Of a DNA stretch of 64,000 bases, positions 11,875 to 23,528 are shown piece by piece. Under the pieces are notes generated by a model that made no database searches, was not told the DNA's origin, and saw only the letters and a list, made by a program, of their open reading frames with translations. Source of the DNA: Boletus sp. NGJ (Eukaryota; Basidiomycota; Agaricomycetes; Boletales; Boletaceae); contig JAGTXK010000076.1 in assembly GCA_019096195.1 (NCBI GenBank), positions 186,001 through 250,000 of the forward strand, given 5' to 3'. Position numbers and translations under genes: made by a program. Position 1 is the stretch's first letter; each line of letters starts with the position of its first letter.

Positions 11875-13838
11875 TCACATGTCCTCTGCGTTCTCGGTGT
11901 GATCGCGGACGCGGTAATAGACCATCGGGAAGGCAAACACCATCCCGGCAGCGGTCAACACCCACGTCGAGAGGAAGATGTTCATATATCTGTCATCACG
12001 CCAGTTTTCGAATGCGTCCCAGATCAGTCGTGTTTAACTCGCAGGGGAAATGCAGGAGAACTCACGGTAACCCGACGCCGTCCGCACGCCATACACCCGC
12101 CGAGCCACACGATTGGAGGGACTTGTCTATGAAGGGCAGGTACGCCATCGTGGGATAAGCTCACTCGGTCGTTTACCGGGTGGGAACTGTCACTTACAGA
12201 ACCCGGTGAACACGGCGAGTTTGGCTAGGTCATTGGACATGGCACCCATCAGCCAATATGCATACGTTTGCAACATGGAGTCGAGAAGACCGTAAAAGAT
12301 CATGAGCCATACGTGTGCTGGGTAGTCTTTACTGTAAATATCGATATCGGTCGCTAGCGATACGCTCTGACGTGTGTACGTTCTGGCGGTCAGACAGAAT
12401 GAGTTCTTGAGACCACATGGGCATCGTGTCATGGTCTACTCACCTTTGGTAGAAGTAAGCCCAGATGTGTATGACGAATACCATACCAAACACGAGGACC
12501 CAACCAGCAAAGGCACGAACTCTTCGTCGGTACCGTGTTTGGTCGAGGATGACGTATCCGATGAAGAGGGAACCAAAGATCTGAGACGACCAGTAGACGA
12601 AATTGTTCAATCCCCGAGCACGGATAGTGAAGATGGCTCCGTTGTAATCGTTGAATTCTGTGTCATCCCCAAACATTGCGAATTAGCTTCATACAATCGA
12701 AAGGCATTTGAAAATGGAAGCTGAAACACTGACGCCAAGCGTAGAACCAGTTGGAGGAGAAGAACATGGGAAAGAGCAGCAGAATCCATGGATCCGTTTT
12801 GAGTGCGACAAAGAGACTGATGAATTCAGTTTTCCACGAAGGATGTCTGACTCGGACCACTCTCGTGCCATCGGTGCGGACTATCTTATACGGGTCGGCC
12901 ATGAAAATCGGAAGGACGACCCCGACGAGCGTAAGGATCAAGAAACCGATCTACAGATAGCTCGTCAACAAGGATTTTTCTTTTCTTTTGTAGATACTTA
13001 CGTAGGTTCCGTTGCCAACTGACATCGACAAAATCCCATCAGTCAAAAATTTCGGACGGCGGGTTAAATCATACCTGATCCAGCCTGCAAGAAGAATGAG
13101 TGTTGGGATTAAATTGCCGGACAACTCAACTTACTGTCGAGTGAAAATTCTGCCCGAAGGCGACCGCAGAACCTACCACACCACCCAAGTTGAAGATTGC
13201 CCAGAATATGCCGATGAAAGCTCCCTTCTGAGCCTCAGTTGGATATGCCATCATCAAGGAACCTTGTGCAGTCCATAGCAAGGCAGCACAAACTCCGAGG
13301 ATAGCACCGGCAACGGTGACAAAATCACCTGCGCCGGGGTGAATATTTACAGCCCTAACGGTCAATTAAGCGGAATTGCCTTGAAGCTGCCTTGAAGAGG
13401 AAGACATACAAAAAGGCAGAAATGTATAAAGAGTATCCCCATGTCCCCAACATGAGCGTCAGTCGTGGCCCAAGGAGATTGTTGATCGATCTTTCGCGAA
13501 TCGTTAATTACTGCCCCATTCTCCGAATGCCAGGATGCATTTCTGACTCACCCAGAGAAGAATCCGAAGAAGGCAAAAGTCGAGTAAAGCGCGGCGCTTG
13601 CGTTTGCTTGGGCTGTTGTGTTCACTTGTCCACCTCCACCAAGGCCAGTGAGCGCGTTGAACATGCCAGGACACATGAAACAGACGAATCCTAGTAGTGC
13701 GACCTGGAGAACCGGGTGGTAGTAGATTCGTCGCCATCCTGTCGGACGTTCGAATATCGCAGGCTGCTGCTGTGAGCCAGAGTCTTCAGAACTACTATCG
13801 CTACCAAGTTTTGCAGCTTCTGCCTGTGAGTCGGACAT
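11875..13838 (-). CDS. UNC93-like major facilitator transporter, copy B
   Basis: Paralogue of the gene at 8291-10251, with the same exon order and splice positions. It starts with ATG 13838-13836 (MSDSQAEAAKLGS) and ends at TGA 11877-11875 after RVRDHTENAEDM. Differences from copy A include the N-terminal tail (KLGSDSSSED versus NLGSGRTSED), the helix around IFWAIFNLGGVVGSAVAF versus LFWAILSLGGAVGSAVAF, and the last few residues. All recognised family blocks are present in open frames, so both copies look functional. Substitutions concentrate in loops and termini. Confidence 0.82.
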
Positions 13839-15164
13839 GGTGGTGGTGAAAATGCTGAAACAAGAATAGAAGGGTATTTATGCGAATCGTCCAAGTGCGA
13901 AGAAGGTAACTCTGCACGTGTGCGCGTTCGACGAATTAACTATTCCGAGTTGATCTAAAATGGCAAAGCTCCATGCAAACGAATTAAGAACTTCAAACCG
14001 TGATGCCAAGATCATCGCCGTATATCCCCCAACGTCGACCACCATCTAAGAGTTTTAAAGTCAAAACGTAGTGTTAGACGTACTGCGTAGACGTACGAAG
14101 GTGTTCCACCACGCCAAGGGCTGTGGAAACTAGGAATCGCCTAGACACAGTGCCTGGTGATGTTAGACATGCTCCGGCCGTATCACACCTGGATCAAAGT
14201 GTGGCGAGATGCAGTGGGGGACGCGGAAGTAGGCAAACCCAATACGCTCGTCGTGGAATGGTGACAGAAGCATGAGACCACGAATCGATCAACCGTGATA
14301 CCAACATTAGCTTCCAACTCCGCGCATCTCCGTATGGGTGACGGTCAAGTTTACAATTTCTCACACGGCCTCCAGAACGCCTGCAAACACTGCTGGAGCT
14401 TGTAAATTTTACTGGCTCCCATCGTGATGATGTTGCTAATCTCCACCTTGTATTCCATTTTTTAGCGACCGAGATCTTCATGTACACAGTGTAGGTCGCT
14501 CAGTTCGGGATCCTCGACCCTCTTGCCCTTAACTTGCAATCGTTTCATGCTCTTTACACACGACTTATGACTCCAAGTCCACCCTGACCACATTCAAGAG
14601 TGATGTCAACACCTGTCGAACAGTGAATGAACGGGCCAGGAAAGTAGGAGGGCCACGTGCAGCGGACTGAGAGGCAATATCGAACACTGTCGCTGGCGAC
14701 ACAGGGCTATTGTAGATGTAAAGCCCTCGCATGATGATCGTTGCGCCTGCAAGCAGGCTAGCAGCGCCTGATTGGATAATGACATAGTCCATTAACAAAT
14801 ACCGATTCACCATCCACGACTGGCGTTGAACGACGCGACTATGCGGCCCATCTACCAGAGACGGGAAAATCACTGGCAGCGTGAACAGCGCATGGGAAGC
14901 GATACTTATCCAACACTCAATTGGTTAAGCCGAGGCGGGAAGCGATCGGCTGCAGGGGCCAATACCTGGGTTTATGGTGACCTGACATACTGACAGACAC
15001 TGCTTCATCGCAGGTGAAACAAACATGCATGTCGAGCTAGCGCACAGGCGCAGACAGAGAGCAGTTCCTGTACAAGGTCCTCCTTGTATCTGTGAGAGTC
15101 TCCAGTGTCTATCGGTCCACCAACGACAGCGCCAACAGGCCAACTCGGAGCCATCTGACAGTCA

Positions 15165-15292
15165 ACGCATAAATGCTCGACAGGGACCATTGAATGTGAG
15201 CCAGCCCAACAACCAGCATCATCCAATGACCATTGCTATAGATGGTTATCGTCAACTGGGGAAGAAGAGTGCTGCTATGCACGGATGATCCA
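15165..15292. repeat. Diverged direct repeat, copy 1
   Basis: About 125 bp that recurs at 15575-15702 in the same orientation. Both contain GACCATTGAA(T/C)GTGAGCCA, a shared (G/A)TCATCC(A/G) segment, GTCA(A/G)CTGGG and the end GCTATGCACGGATGATC. The minus strand reads (A/V)H(I/V)QWSLL-like peptides in both, so this may be an internally repeated exon of a broken gene. Confidence 0.6.
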
Positions 15293-15574
15293 TGGAACAC
15301 TCAGCGCGGGACGATGGGGAAGTACGGTTGTGGTAACGAGTGTGGCCGCTCTGTTGAGTACGAAAGCAGCTAAAGTACTAACCGCTCACGCACAGGACAC
15401 ATCGAAATGCTTTCCCAGCGGGGGTGATTTGAAGGGCAGATCGGCGCTCATCCCTCACTAATTCGAGCGCATATAGCCAACATCGACCACCCTGAACATG
15501 TCGCATGCTCGTCGCTATCACATCGCTCGCGACAGGGGTACTGCAGACCAACTTACAGTTCTCCACCATTTCCC

Positions 15575-15702
15575 CAGCCAACGCATCCACGTTCAACGGA
15601 GACCATTGAACGTGAGCCACCCCTGCCACCCGCGTCATCCGACTGACCACTATACATGACCGTCGTCAGCTGGGCACAGGCGTGCTATGCACGGATGATC
15701 AG
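15575..15702. repeat. Diverged direct repeat, copy 2
   Basis: Partner of 15165-15292, with unit spacing of about 410 bp. Similarity is strongest from GACCATTGAA to the GCACGGATGATC end. Confidence 0.6.
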
Positions 15703-16110
15703 TGAAGCAAGGACATTATCAGGCAGGTGAACGACGTGGAATCCTGCAGTGGTTGATGCGATGCGTGCCATGCAGCGGGAGCAAGCTCAAGTCGGAAGTG
15801 GGAAAGTTGGTGGCGAGAGAAGCAAAAGAAGAGACCCACTCGCTCGACGGGTAGGTATTTATATGCTAGCGTTCAGTGACGTGTCCGTTTCTGGCCACGA
15901 CGTCATCGAATTCTTGAGAGAGTGCTCCCCTTCCATACGAAGAAATTTTGTCTTAGCCACACGCCCTGCTGCACGGGATCACCAAGTCTTGTCGGTTTCG
16001 TCCTTCCCCACCACACCCGAAAATGCTTGCTCTGTGGTTAGCTACTATGTATACATGTCAAAAGGTTCCCTCAAGCGTTGGTATCCGTAGCAAAATGGAT
16101 AGCCATGCAC

Positions 16111-16271
16111 TCACATCGCGCCCTGTTCAAGTTCTTTGCACTCGATCCAATACCTCCATGTGTCCTTGACCACCGTCTCGACATCCTCTTTCTCGTCTTC
16201 CTTGTGTTGCCACAATTTTCGTGGAGTTATCAAGTTCACCATGACCGCCACCAATCCGGCAGCAAGGTTGT
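16111..16271 (-). CDS. Possible last exon of an unidentified gene
   Basis: After a good CACACAG 3' splice site at about 16272 the minus strand reads NLAAGLVAVMVNLITPRK, then a charged tail with KEDEKEDVETVVKDTWRYW, and stops at TGA 16113-16111. The hydrophobic-then-charged pattern resembles the C-terminus of a transporter. The preceding exon may be the short FDSTVIVLSTPL segment near 16370-16335. I could not connect it to a start. Confidence 0.3.
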
Positions 16272-17085
16272 CTGTGTGAACCGCATGTTGTGCATGATCA
16301 GATACTTAGCATTCGCCACATTGGTGTCACTTACACAAGGGTGTGCTCAACACGATCACGGTCGAGTCAAAGAGACCTTGTTACAAGTAGATATCACGGG
16401 GGCCAGCGGTATTGACGCAATCATATATATAGGGTAGCATGGGCAGGAGTGTTTCAAGTTAGGGCGCAGAACCCCGCCTACTTGATAACATCACCAACTA
16501 CGCCTGACTCGCTCTGCCCGACTTCCACAAGGGAGGTCCTCTCCCATCCACCCAGGGTTCGTACTTCCTTGTGAAAGGAACCTAGCTTCTAATGACCATC
16601 CGTACTGAGGCGCCTCAGGATCCGGAGGTTGTTGTTCACGCGGAACTGACCTATGGTGGTGACGGAACCATCGTGAACCGCTTGAACGTGGCCAATGTTG
16701 GGTTCGAACATAGTCCCGTCGGGACGACATACTCGTACAACTCGCGTAACATTAATGGCAAGATGTCGGTTTTGGACGACGAGAACATCTCCGATTCCAA
16801 TATCAACCATACTGCCACAACTTATGCCTAGACTATTCGCCGAGTAAAAGATGAACTTGAACAACACAGAATTCGAGAGGCTTGAACGAACTACGCTTAC
16901 CTTCTATCCAATACTCAGGCGGTGTAAGATTTTCTGTCGTTTAAACGCACAGGTTTATTCACCTATGCATGCATTCGATATCTACAACTGGGGTGCCGAC
17001 GCACTTACGGTAGACCAGCCATTGCGATCAGTCGCGTTGTATCTTCTATCAGCAGTGGTTGCCAAATCGCCTACCATGACCATCA

Positions 17086-20000
17086 TCAGGGATCTTTCCG
17101 TCCGTCGTCTAAAGGTCGCTCCGCATGCCTCAACCCAAGCGCCGACACATCCGCTGTGACACCATCGTCCACAATGAGCTCCCCCCCGTTCCCATCGCCC
17201 ACGCGCATACCTACCACCACCCCTCCCACTTTAAAAGACTCCGACCGATCGTCGGCGCCCGGTAACGTGCCACCACAAAGTGTGGAATAGTCCCCCTCCA
17301 CCGGCCGCGATTGTGCATCCCGCCAACTGTCTGCCGAGCCCCACACAACCTTTTCTCGACCCTCTGCTTCCTCTCGTAACGTCTCTTCTCGGCCCTGAAG
17401 CGCAAGCTGACGGAGTCGTTTGATGTTGTTGCCAGGTTCGCGAAAACTTGGAAAGGGGTGTCGGAAAGACGATGGACGAGACGGGGATTTGGACGGGGCA
17501 AGGTCGTGCGTCTCCTGTGCTGCTTCGTCTGCGGATGATGCACGTGTACTGTCGCTGTCATCCTGACTCAACACTTCCCGCTCATCAGACTCCAACCCAT
17601 TCTCCTCGCTCACAGATCGCTCACGTAAAGCAGCATCCCTTGTCAAATGTGAAAAGCGTCTCAGGTCAGCGGGTACTAAAAAAGCGAAATGGACGGGAGC
17701 TCACTTGGGGTGCGATTCAAGTCTCTTCATCACGGCAATCATCTCTTGCGCACTCTGCTTGCCCCCAAAATCGATTTTCGCCCATGCCTTTTCCATCTCC
17801 TCAATCGTCTCAATTCCAACAGGGAAATTTAGTGCCCTAAACTGGCGATCCCGCGAGTCTTCAAGTCGCCGACGAATCTCAACCTCGTCGAGGGCAGATT
17901 CAATCAACGTCCAATGAACCACCCCTGTCAGATGAAACAAGGTGAGTGAGGTCCCGAGAACCAGTCCATGAAGTGCAGCTAGAATTTCACCCACATCCAC
18001 GACCATCTGCAACCGCCCTCGCGCCATCCGTCCATTGGTCATCTAGGTAACTCACCACTCGAACATCGAGTTCCGTGATTGGACACGGTTTCCCTTCTAC
18101 TTGTTCATCCCATTCGACAGGTTGGATCCAAACGTTGAGTTCCTGGCTCAACTCGCGTGTCTCGAAAGTGCACTTGACGCTCTACAGATGGAGGTGAGCA
18201 CGCATTGTCCTGCTTGGTGGTGATGATCCTGAAGAGGAAAGCACAGGATGCACAAATGGAACAAACTTACCCGTTCTCCATAGATTGACACGACATCACT
18301 CAGAACTCTCTCGAGCAACGACACGCACTTGTCAAACACCCTCATGCCATTCCCTGAGCCATATAATCTCTCCTCCATTTCCTCGAGAGATACGTATTGA
18401 AAGCCGAAAATCCGCGCTGTGTTGTGGTAAGCAACCAGAACGCCATCCATGTTACCAATGCGTGCTTGGAAGCTGGTTTGGAGCAGGATGGGCATTTTTT
18501 GTGAAAGAGAGGACAGACTAATTTACCTGTATTTCAGGAAAGCGCTCCGAATGAGGTCGTAATATTCCTTTTCGAAACTCTCGAGAGGACCTGTCAGCGT
18601 CTTGATCAAATATCCCGAGTTTTCCTGCCAATGGACAACTGTCAACCCAGACATCATGTCAATTGTAAGGAGCGCATTTATATTTTACCTCGTAGTTGAG
18701 AATGTCCAGCCGTATAGGCACAGCGGCACGCGTCTTAATGTCAAAGACACCGGTTCCCGGTAGTCGGGGGTCAAAACAATCAAGTTGGGAGCGCATGACG
18801 AACCGGTCGGACTACGTTGGTTATGGACCACGGAACCACGACACAAATAATAATAAAATAAACGATTACACATTGCCAAGAAATCGCTCACCATCGCATA
18901 CCGATAGGCTTCTCGCTTTGCATCGAAGTCTTCCTCGACATCGGGGGCAGAACGCAAAAGCTTTTTGAACTCTCCCTCGGAGGCAGTCAAAAATTTCTCC
19001 AGCATCGTTCCCTAGATTGCAGTGATTGACATACGATTCCGGCAACCTGAAATCGACGAATAAACCTAAAGAAACGGCTCACCATCCACGTCAGTACGTT
19101 CTTCTCACCCAACTCTTCCATCTTATCAGAGTCAATTAGCCACACCCCTTCCTTATAGTTGAGCACAACAGATGTAGGCATGCGTTGGCCGGGGGTAAAG
19201 TTCGTTGGCTGACAAAAGCTCGTCAGTTTCGATTGTCAATAGTTCACGGTCCATGAGTGCGAGGGAATCGATAGTTGTCAGACAACCCTCCAAAGGAAAA
19301 GAGGAGATAGTAGGTAGATTAAGAATGATTATCAAGATCGCAAACTTGCTTCATGCTAATGATACTCGGATACTCACCTGGTGGAGAAACGCGCGACTTA
19401 ATGATCTCGTATCCACCTCTTTGTCACTAGAAATCAAAAAATAACAATGACTCAAGAGACCAGTCAACGAAGACGTCGATCCTGCAAATGGCCGTTTGTG
19501 TTGTTTTGCTATCTTCCAAAGGTCCTGGGTGATGTGCAGATGCGAGTTCATACAAGACAACAAATCAGGAGACGTGAATGATCGGGGGCGAACCCAACGA
19601 ATGTCACGTACATTATCCGTCGAGCTCTTTACGAACCCTGTCACCCGCTCGAAAGCGAAATCAGTGACTGCAGGTATGGATTCCAGCCATGGTGTAAAGT
19701 TGTAAATGCGAGAACGAGGATCTCGAAGCCAATATACGCCTGGGCTGGTGCGAGACCACGTGGTTTGGGATATAATGTAAATTGAGCGAAAGAAACTGAA
19801 CAATCTAACCTCACTGACTTGAATAACACACGGTCGAGACCATGCGCAAGCTGAGCGATAGGTTTATGCTCAGAAGGAGATTTGACGTCTACAGAACATG
19901 ATTTCGGCGGGCTTCACTTTGATTGTACTTGCACATCAAGAAATCTCGCGACGCACCTCGGAGGACATTGTTGCATTGCTTGACCTCGTCAGAGATGTAA

Positions 20001-20659
20001 CCTTCCGAACGGCGCACATAAGGAATACGACGTGGAGGAAGTACACGACTGTGTGGCGATAGATTAGACGCTGCCAGCACAGACTCCTTTCTGGCCCGCA
20101 GCTTGGGTGCAGTACGACGCTTCGTTGTAGGCAGCGGCGCCAACTCTACGCAATAGCATCAGCCAAATTCAGATGTCCGGTAAGTGGGCCTACTATCCAT
20201 TCCCCACTCAGCGCTCCAGCTCTCTAGGGCAAAACCACTCCCACTAAGAACCTGTTCCCGTGATACTTTGTGCTCGCGCGCGGCGGATACCCCCTTGCCT
20301 TTGCGTACACTTTTCTGATGTTTAGAGTCCCCGGTGATAGTCTGCGTGGACTTGGATTTATTCCGCGTCACGGGGGAATGCTTTTTTTCCTTTGGCTTTG
20401 GAGAAGGTGGCGGCGTCTTGCTCCTCTTCTTGGGTGGCTTCGGAATGCGAGACTCACGGGATGCAGAGGGGAGTTCACCAACATCACCGTGGTTTTCAGA
20501 TAGGCCTGGTGTTGGTGGGTGAGAAACGTCGGGAATGAGCTCTTCTCTGGAAGGCAGCGAGACGAACAACGTCCGAGCATATAATGGTTGCACGACGCGC
20601 CGCCCGGCGACGATTGATGCGAGTCTTGGAATAGCGGCATTTTGGTGCAGTGTCTGCAT
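17086..20659 (-). CDS. PET127: Pet127-like mitochondrial RNA-processing protein
   Basis: Pet127 acts in mitochondria in 5' processing and turnover of transcripts and belongs to the PD-(D/E)XK nuclease-like superfamily. The start MQTLHQNAAIPRLASIVAG gives an Arg-rich, acidic-free N-terminus fit for mitochondrial import. An in-frame ATG 11 codons upstream (20692) is possible. A basic, low-complexity linker with PPPSPKPKEKKHS follows. The conserved core begins with GVYWLRDPRSRIYNFTPWL near 19730. It continues with SVVLNYKEGVWLIDSDKM near 19180-19120, VFDIKTRAAVPIRLDILNYE near 18752-18695 (the DIKTR segment is the family's putative catalytic D..K), and QARIGNMDGVLVAYHNTARI near 18465-18410. A Ser/Glu-rich C-terminus ends at about 17086. 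There are about ten exons. It is divergent from borealin, with about 260 bp between starts. Confidence 0.86.
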
Positions 20660-20921
20660 GGACTCCCCAACAGCCTCACAACCAAGGTTCACGTTGAAAA
20701 AAAAAGTCTGCTCGTCGCTGTGGACGACGTCGAGGACAAAGTCGAAACGTCACTTTCAAACTCTCAATTCACGCATAGATGTACACCGGTCACGTGATCA
20801 CAGCTTTCTTTGAAAATCCCAGGCCGTGCGCCCACACCGAGCACGCCGAGCAAGACAGTTTTGAGACGTTCGTCAGCATAGAATCTGATCGTTGCACGGC
20901 GAGGGCTCCGAAACAAACAAC

Positions 20922-22401
20922 ATGAAAGTACCCCAATCGACACGTAAATACACGCCTGAAGAGAAACAGCAGCTCATCAAGAACCTCGACATCGAAGGTA
21001 TGCACACCATTCATGTCCTCCACATCGTGTATCACCCTCAACGAGCTTCGCTTCCATCTTGACGTCTCCTCCTTCTCGTAAACGTCTTTGACACGGCATT
21101 GTCATTGTCATCGTTTCTTATCACGACGCCACTCAGTCGAGCATCGCGTTCGCCAACTCGAGGAATGGCTCGCCGTCGCGCTCGAAAACTTTCGGCTCCA
21201 CCAAGAAGGCCTCATTTCACGTATTCCGAAGCTCGTTCGGGGGGTTACCATGGGCGATTTTGCGGATAAGTACAACGGGGATATCCAGGCTTGTTTGCGA
21301 GGTTTGCAGAGCGAACGGATGGGTGGAACAGAGTTTGGGATCGACAGAGATACGCGGAAGCGAAAGTGGGCGGCTGCGCAAGAGGAAGCTGAAGCATCTG
21401 GATCTGGGCAGAGGCAGGGGGAAGACGGAGACCAAGCGAAAGCTCCAAAGAACGGTGAGCTATCAACCGTGCCCTGCGTTACCCAACCGGATTGATCAAT
21501 CCTACACCACTCAGCGCGCATGATGACTACCACACCGAAAAAAACCGTCGGCGGGCCCTCGAACATGGCGCGTGCATTTGCCGTCAACCGCACGCCAGGC
21601 GCTTCCAGAACGACGACCACGCGTCCACCTGTCCCAAAGCCTTCACCTCATAAGGTCAATAAACCACCTTCGTTTGTCCTTGCTCGGGCCACATCACCGG
21701 CTAAACGACCAAATGTTACCACCAATCAACGCACACGTCCACCCTCCAGCGCGACGTTCAATCCAACCATGTTACCTCCCAAAGCACCAACATACCCCAC
21801 ACTACGTGCACCACGACACGATGAAAACATGCTTAGCGTGAACGGATCCCCACTTGCCAATCCATATACCCTCGGGCTGGGCTGGTTCACTGGGGAAGAC
21901 ATTGAAGAAGAAACACTTCTCCAAGGAAAAGGCAAGGAGAAACAAACAGACAACCATGCATCGAGGACGTTACAGCGCGTCAATAGCTTCGTCATCCGGC
22001 GTGATCCCTCCGTCAGCCTAGCCGCCGAACCCCAACCCCAAACAAACGGGACGCACTCTCAAACGCACACCCGCACCAACTCACAAACGCAGAACGTTGC
22101 CCCTCACACTGCCACACACTCACGCTCCAATTCACGAACGCAACTCCTCTCATCATCCGTCGCAGTCCCGCCACTTTCAAATAATCCTCCTGTTCCGTTG
22201 GCCACAGTGCCGTCGAGTTCTGCCTCCGCGCTCGTGTCTATACCCATGAAAGACGGCCACCTCCTCGAATTCGACCCCCTCTCTACGTCTCCACGTGCGC
22301 TCGACAAACTTGTTGGTATTACCGACAGCGCAAAGAAGCAGGCCAAAGAGGAAATGGCTAGACTCGTGAAAGAAGCTGTCAGAAAATGGGTGATCGAATA
22401 G
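20922..22401 (+). CDS. Borealin-like subunit of the chromosomal passenger complex
   Basis: Borealin/Nbl1 links INCENP and survivin (Bir1) to target Aurora kinase to centromeres. Three exons join in phase: 20922-20997, 21137-21454 and 21515-22401, giving 426 residues. The N-terminal triple-helix segment is clear: RKYTPEEKQQLIKNLDIE, VEHRVRQLEEWLAVALENF and QEGLISRIPKLVRGVTMGDF, then KYNGDIQACLRGLQSERMGG. A long Pro/Thr/Ser-rich disordered middle follows. The C-terminus carries VSIPMKDGHLLEFDPLSTSP and ends with a helix (KKQAKEEMARLVKEAVRKW), matching the borealin C-terminal domain of metazoan-like, longer borealins rather than the short yeast Nbl1. TAG is at 22399-22401. Confidence 0.88.
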
Positions 22402-22667
22402 CCAAACCTGTCTCGGCAATTTACCCGTCGACAGGGACTCGGTTTTGCATAGTTTCGAGACTTTCTTGTCATCCAGACCATATTTATTCAATTCCCGCAG
22501 TATCTCTTTACACGACCGTCACCGATGTATAACTGCTCCGTTGGTTGCATTCAGATAATCTAATCGTGGCCGGTGTCACCACAAGTACAAGTCGATCCAC
22601 AGCATTACCACGGTACCTGCGATCCCTGAAAGCCTGATTAATCGACAACGTCAAGGATAACATCGAA

Positions 22668-23059
22668 TTAGATTTTGGGCGATAGCTCAATATCAGAAAT
22701 GTATACAAAACGGTTCGTGGTTCGCTCAGCGATACGGATAGTTACTGTAAGCGGAACCGGGCCCAGGAGGCTTGTTCGCGCAGGTGATACATCAGTAGCA
22801 CCGCGCACGACCTGCACTTCTGAAACTACCATTGGCCTTCGTCGTTGCCGACTCGAAGCCCGCAGGACTAAGAGATCATGAGCTGACGATGTCAGTCGTG
22901 AACCGAAAACGAAGTAAGAAACGAATATCGGTGATAACTCACGCGTCCGTTGGGGCTCGAAGTCTTTTTTTTCGGACCCATATAAAGGACATGACGCGCT
23001 TGATCGTCTCTTTGTCGTACATGGGCAGATAGATCGTAGACGTTTTCATCGATGTCCAT
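22668..23059 (-). CDS. Small two-exon gene of unknown function
   Basis: Exon 1 (23059-22943) starts MDIDENVYDLSAHV and ends at a good GTGAGT donor in phase 0. Exon 2 (22811-22668) follows a GTGCAG acceptor and ends GPVPLTVTIRIAERTTNRF then VYISDIELSPKI with TAA at 22670-22668. The joined protein would be about 86 residues: an acidic/polar N-terminus and a C-terminal half with alternating hydrophobics, suggesting beta strands. No family was recognised. Support comes from compatible phases, coding-like composition and an otherwise empty 1.1-kb interval. An alternative acceptor at about 22865 leads quickly to a stop. Confidence 0.45.
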
Positions 23060-23528
23060 TGCTCATAGAGCCATATGAACCAAATTAAATAATATCACCG
23101 CGCCATGCAAGTACGCCCCGAAGACGAGCGCAGGGTCCCAAGCGCCGTCTCATCACATAAAGTTTTGGTGACAGATATTGGTGTGTCAACACACAGCGCT
23201 GAGCGCAATGATCCATCGTGTATCAACCGCCGATCGTTGCGCGATCTATGATAGATTGGTTGAAGTTGGAGAACGGATAGAGGGCGAGTTGATCAGAGTG
23301 TTGACTCGGAGTATAGTTGGGGGGTAGTGTTCATACCTTGGGCCTTGATGCTTCTCACTCCAGTCGGACACAATACTATTCGTCAACGAGCTTGCATTTG
23401 ATGTCGTTTGGTGAGGTCCATTGACTGGTCAGCCCGTAAATTGCAGAGCTGCGCAGTGGTATCCTTCGGAGTTGGTCAAGTTGCCACTTAGTCACGAACA
23501 GTAAAGCGCTAAATGAGGTGTGTTGACT

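Larger units (their letters stand above)
10790..14280. repeat. Segmental duplication, unit 2
   Basis: Second copy of the block at 7190-10720, with the same order and orientation. It carries only the last exon of the stress-protein gene but a complete UNC93-like gene. The exons of the transporter are better conserved between copies than the intergenic DNA, which suggests both transporters have been under selection or that gene conversion occurred. Confidence 0.85.
14281..16110. other. Region with decayed or unresolved coding traces
   Basis: No gene could be modelled. A 102-codon minus-strand open frame (14873-14565) contains a helix-like stretch (IIQSGAASLLAGATIIMRGL) and might be an exon of an unknown membrane protein. 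The rest holds the diverged duplicate described at 15165-15702. Composition is still CpG-containing, unlike the island after 46 kb. Confidence 0.3.

Noticed and set aside
7190-14280. LTR pair or other mobile element as explanation of the two 3.5-kb copies
   Set aside because: The repeated unit contains ordinary intron-bearing host genes and no terminal repeats or element genes, so a segmental duplication is the simpler reading.
16592-16831. 79-codon plus-strand frame with PEVVVHAELTYGGDGTIV
   Set aside because: It looked domain-like at first, but the opposite strand is equally open and neither matched a known family. No start or splice context supports it.
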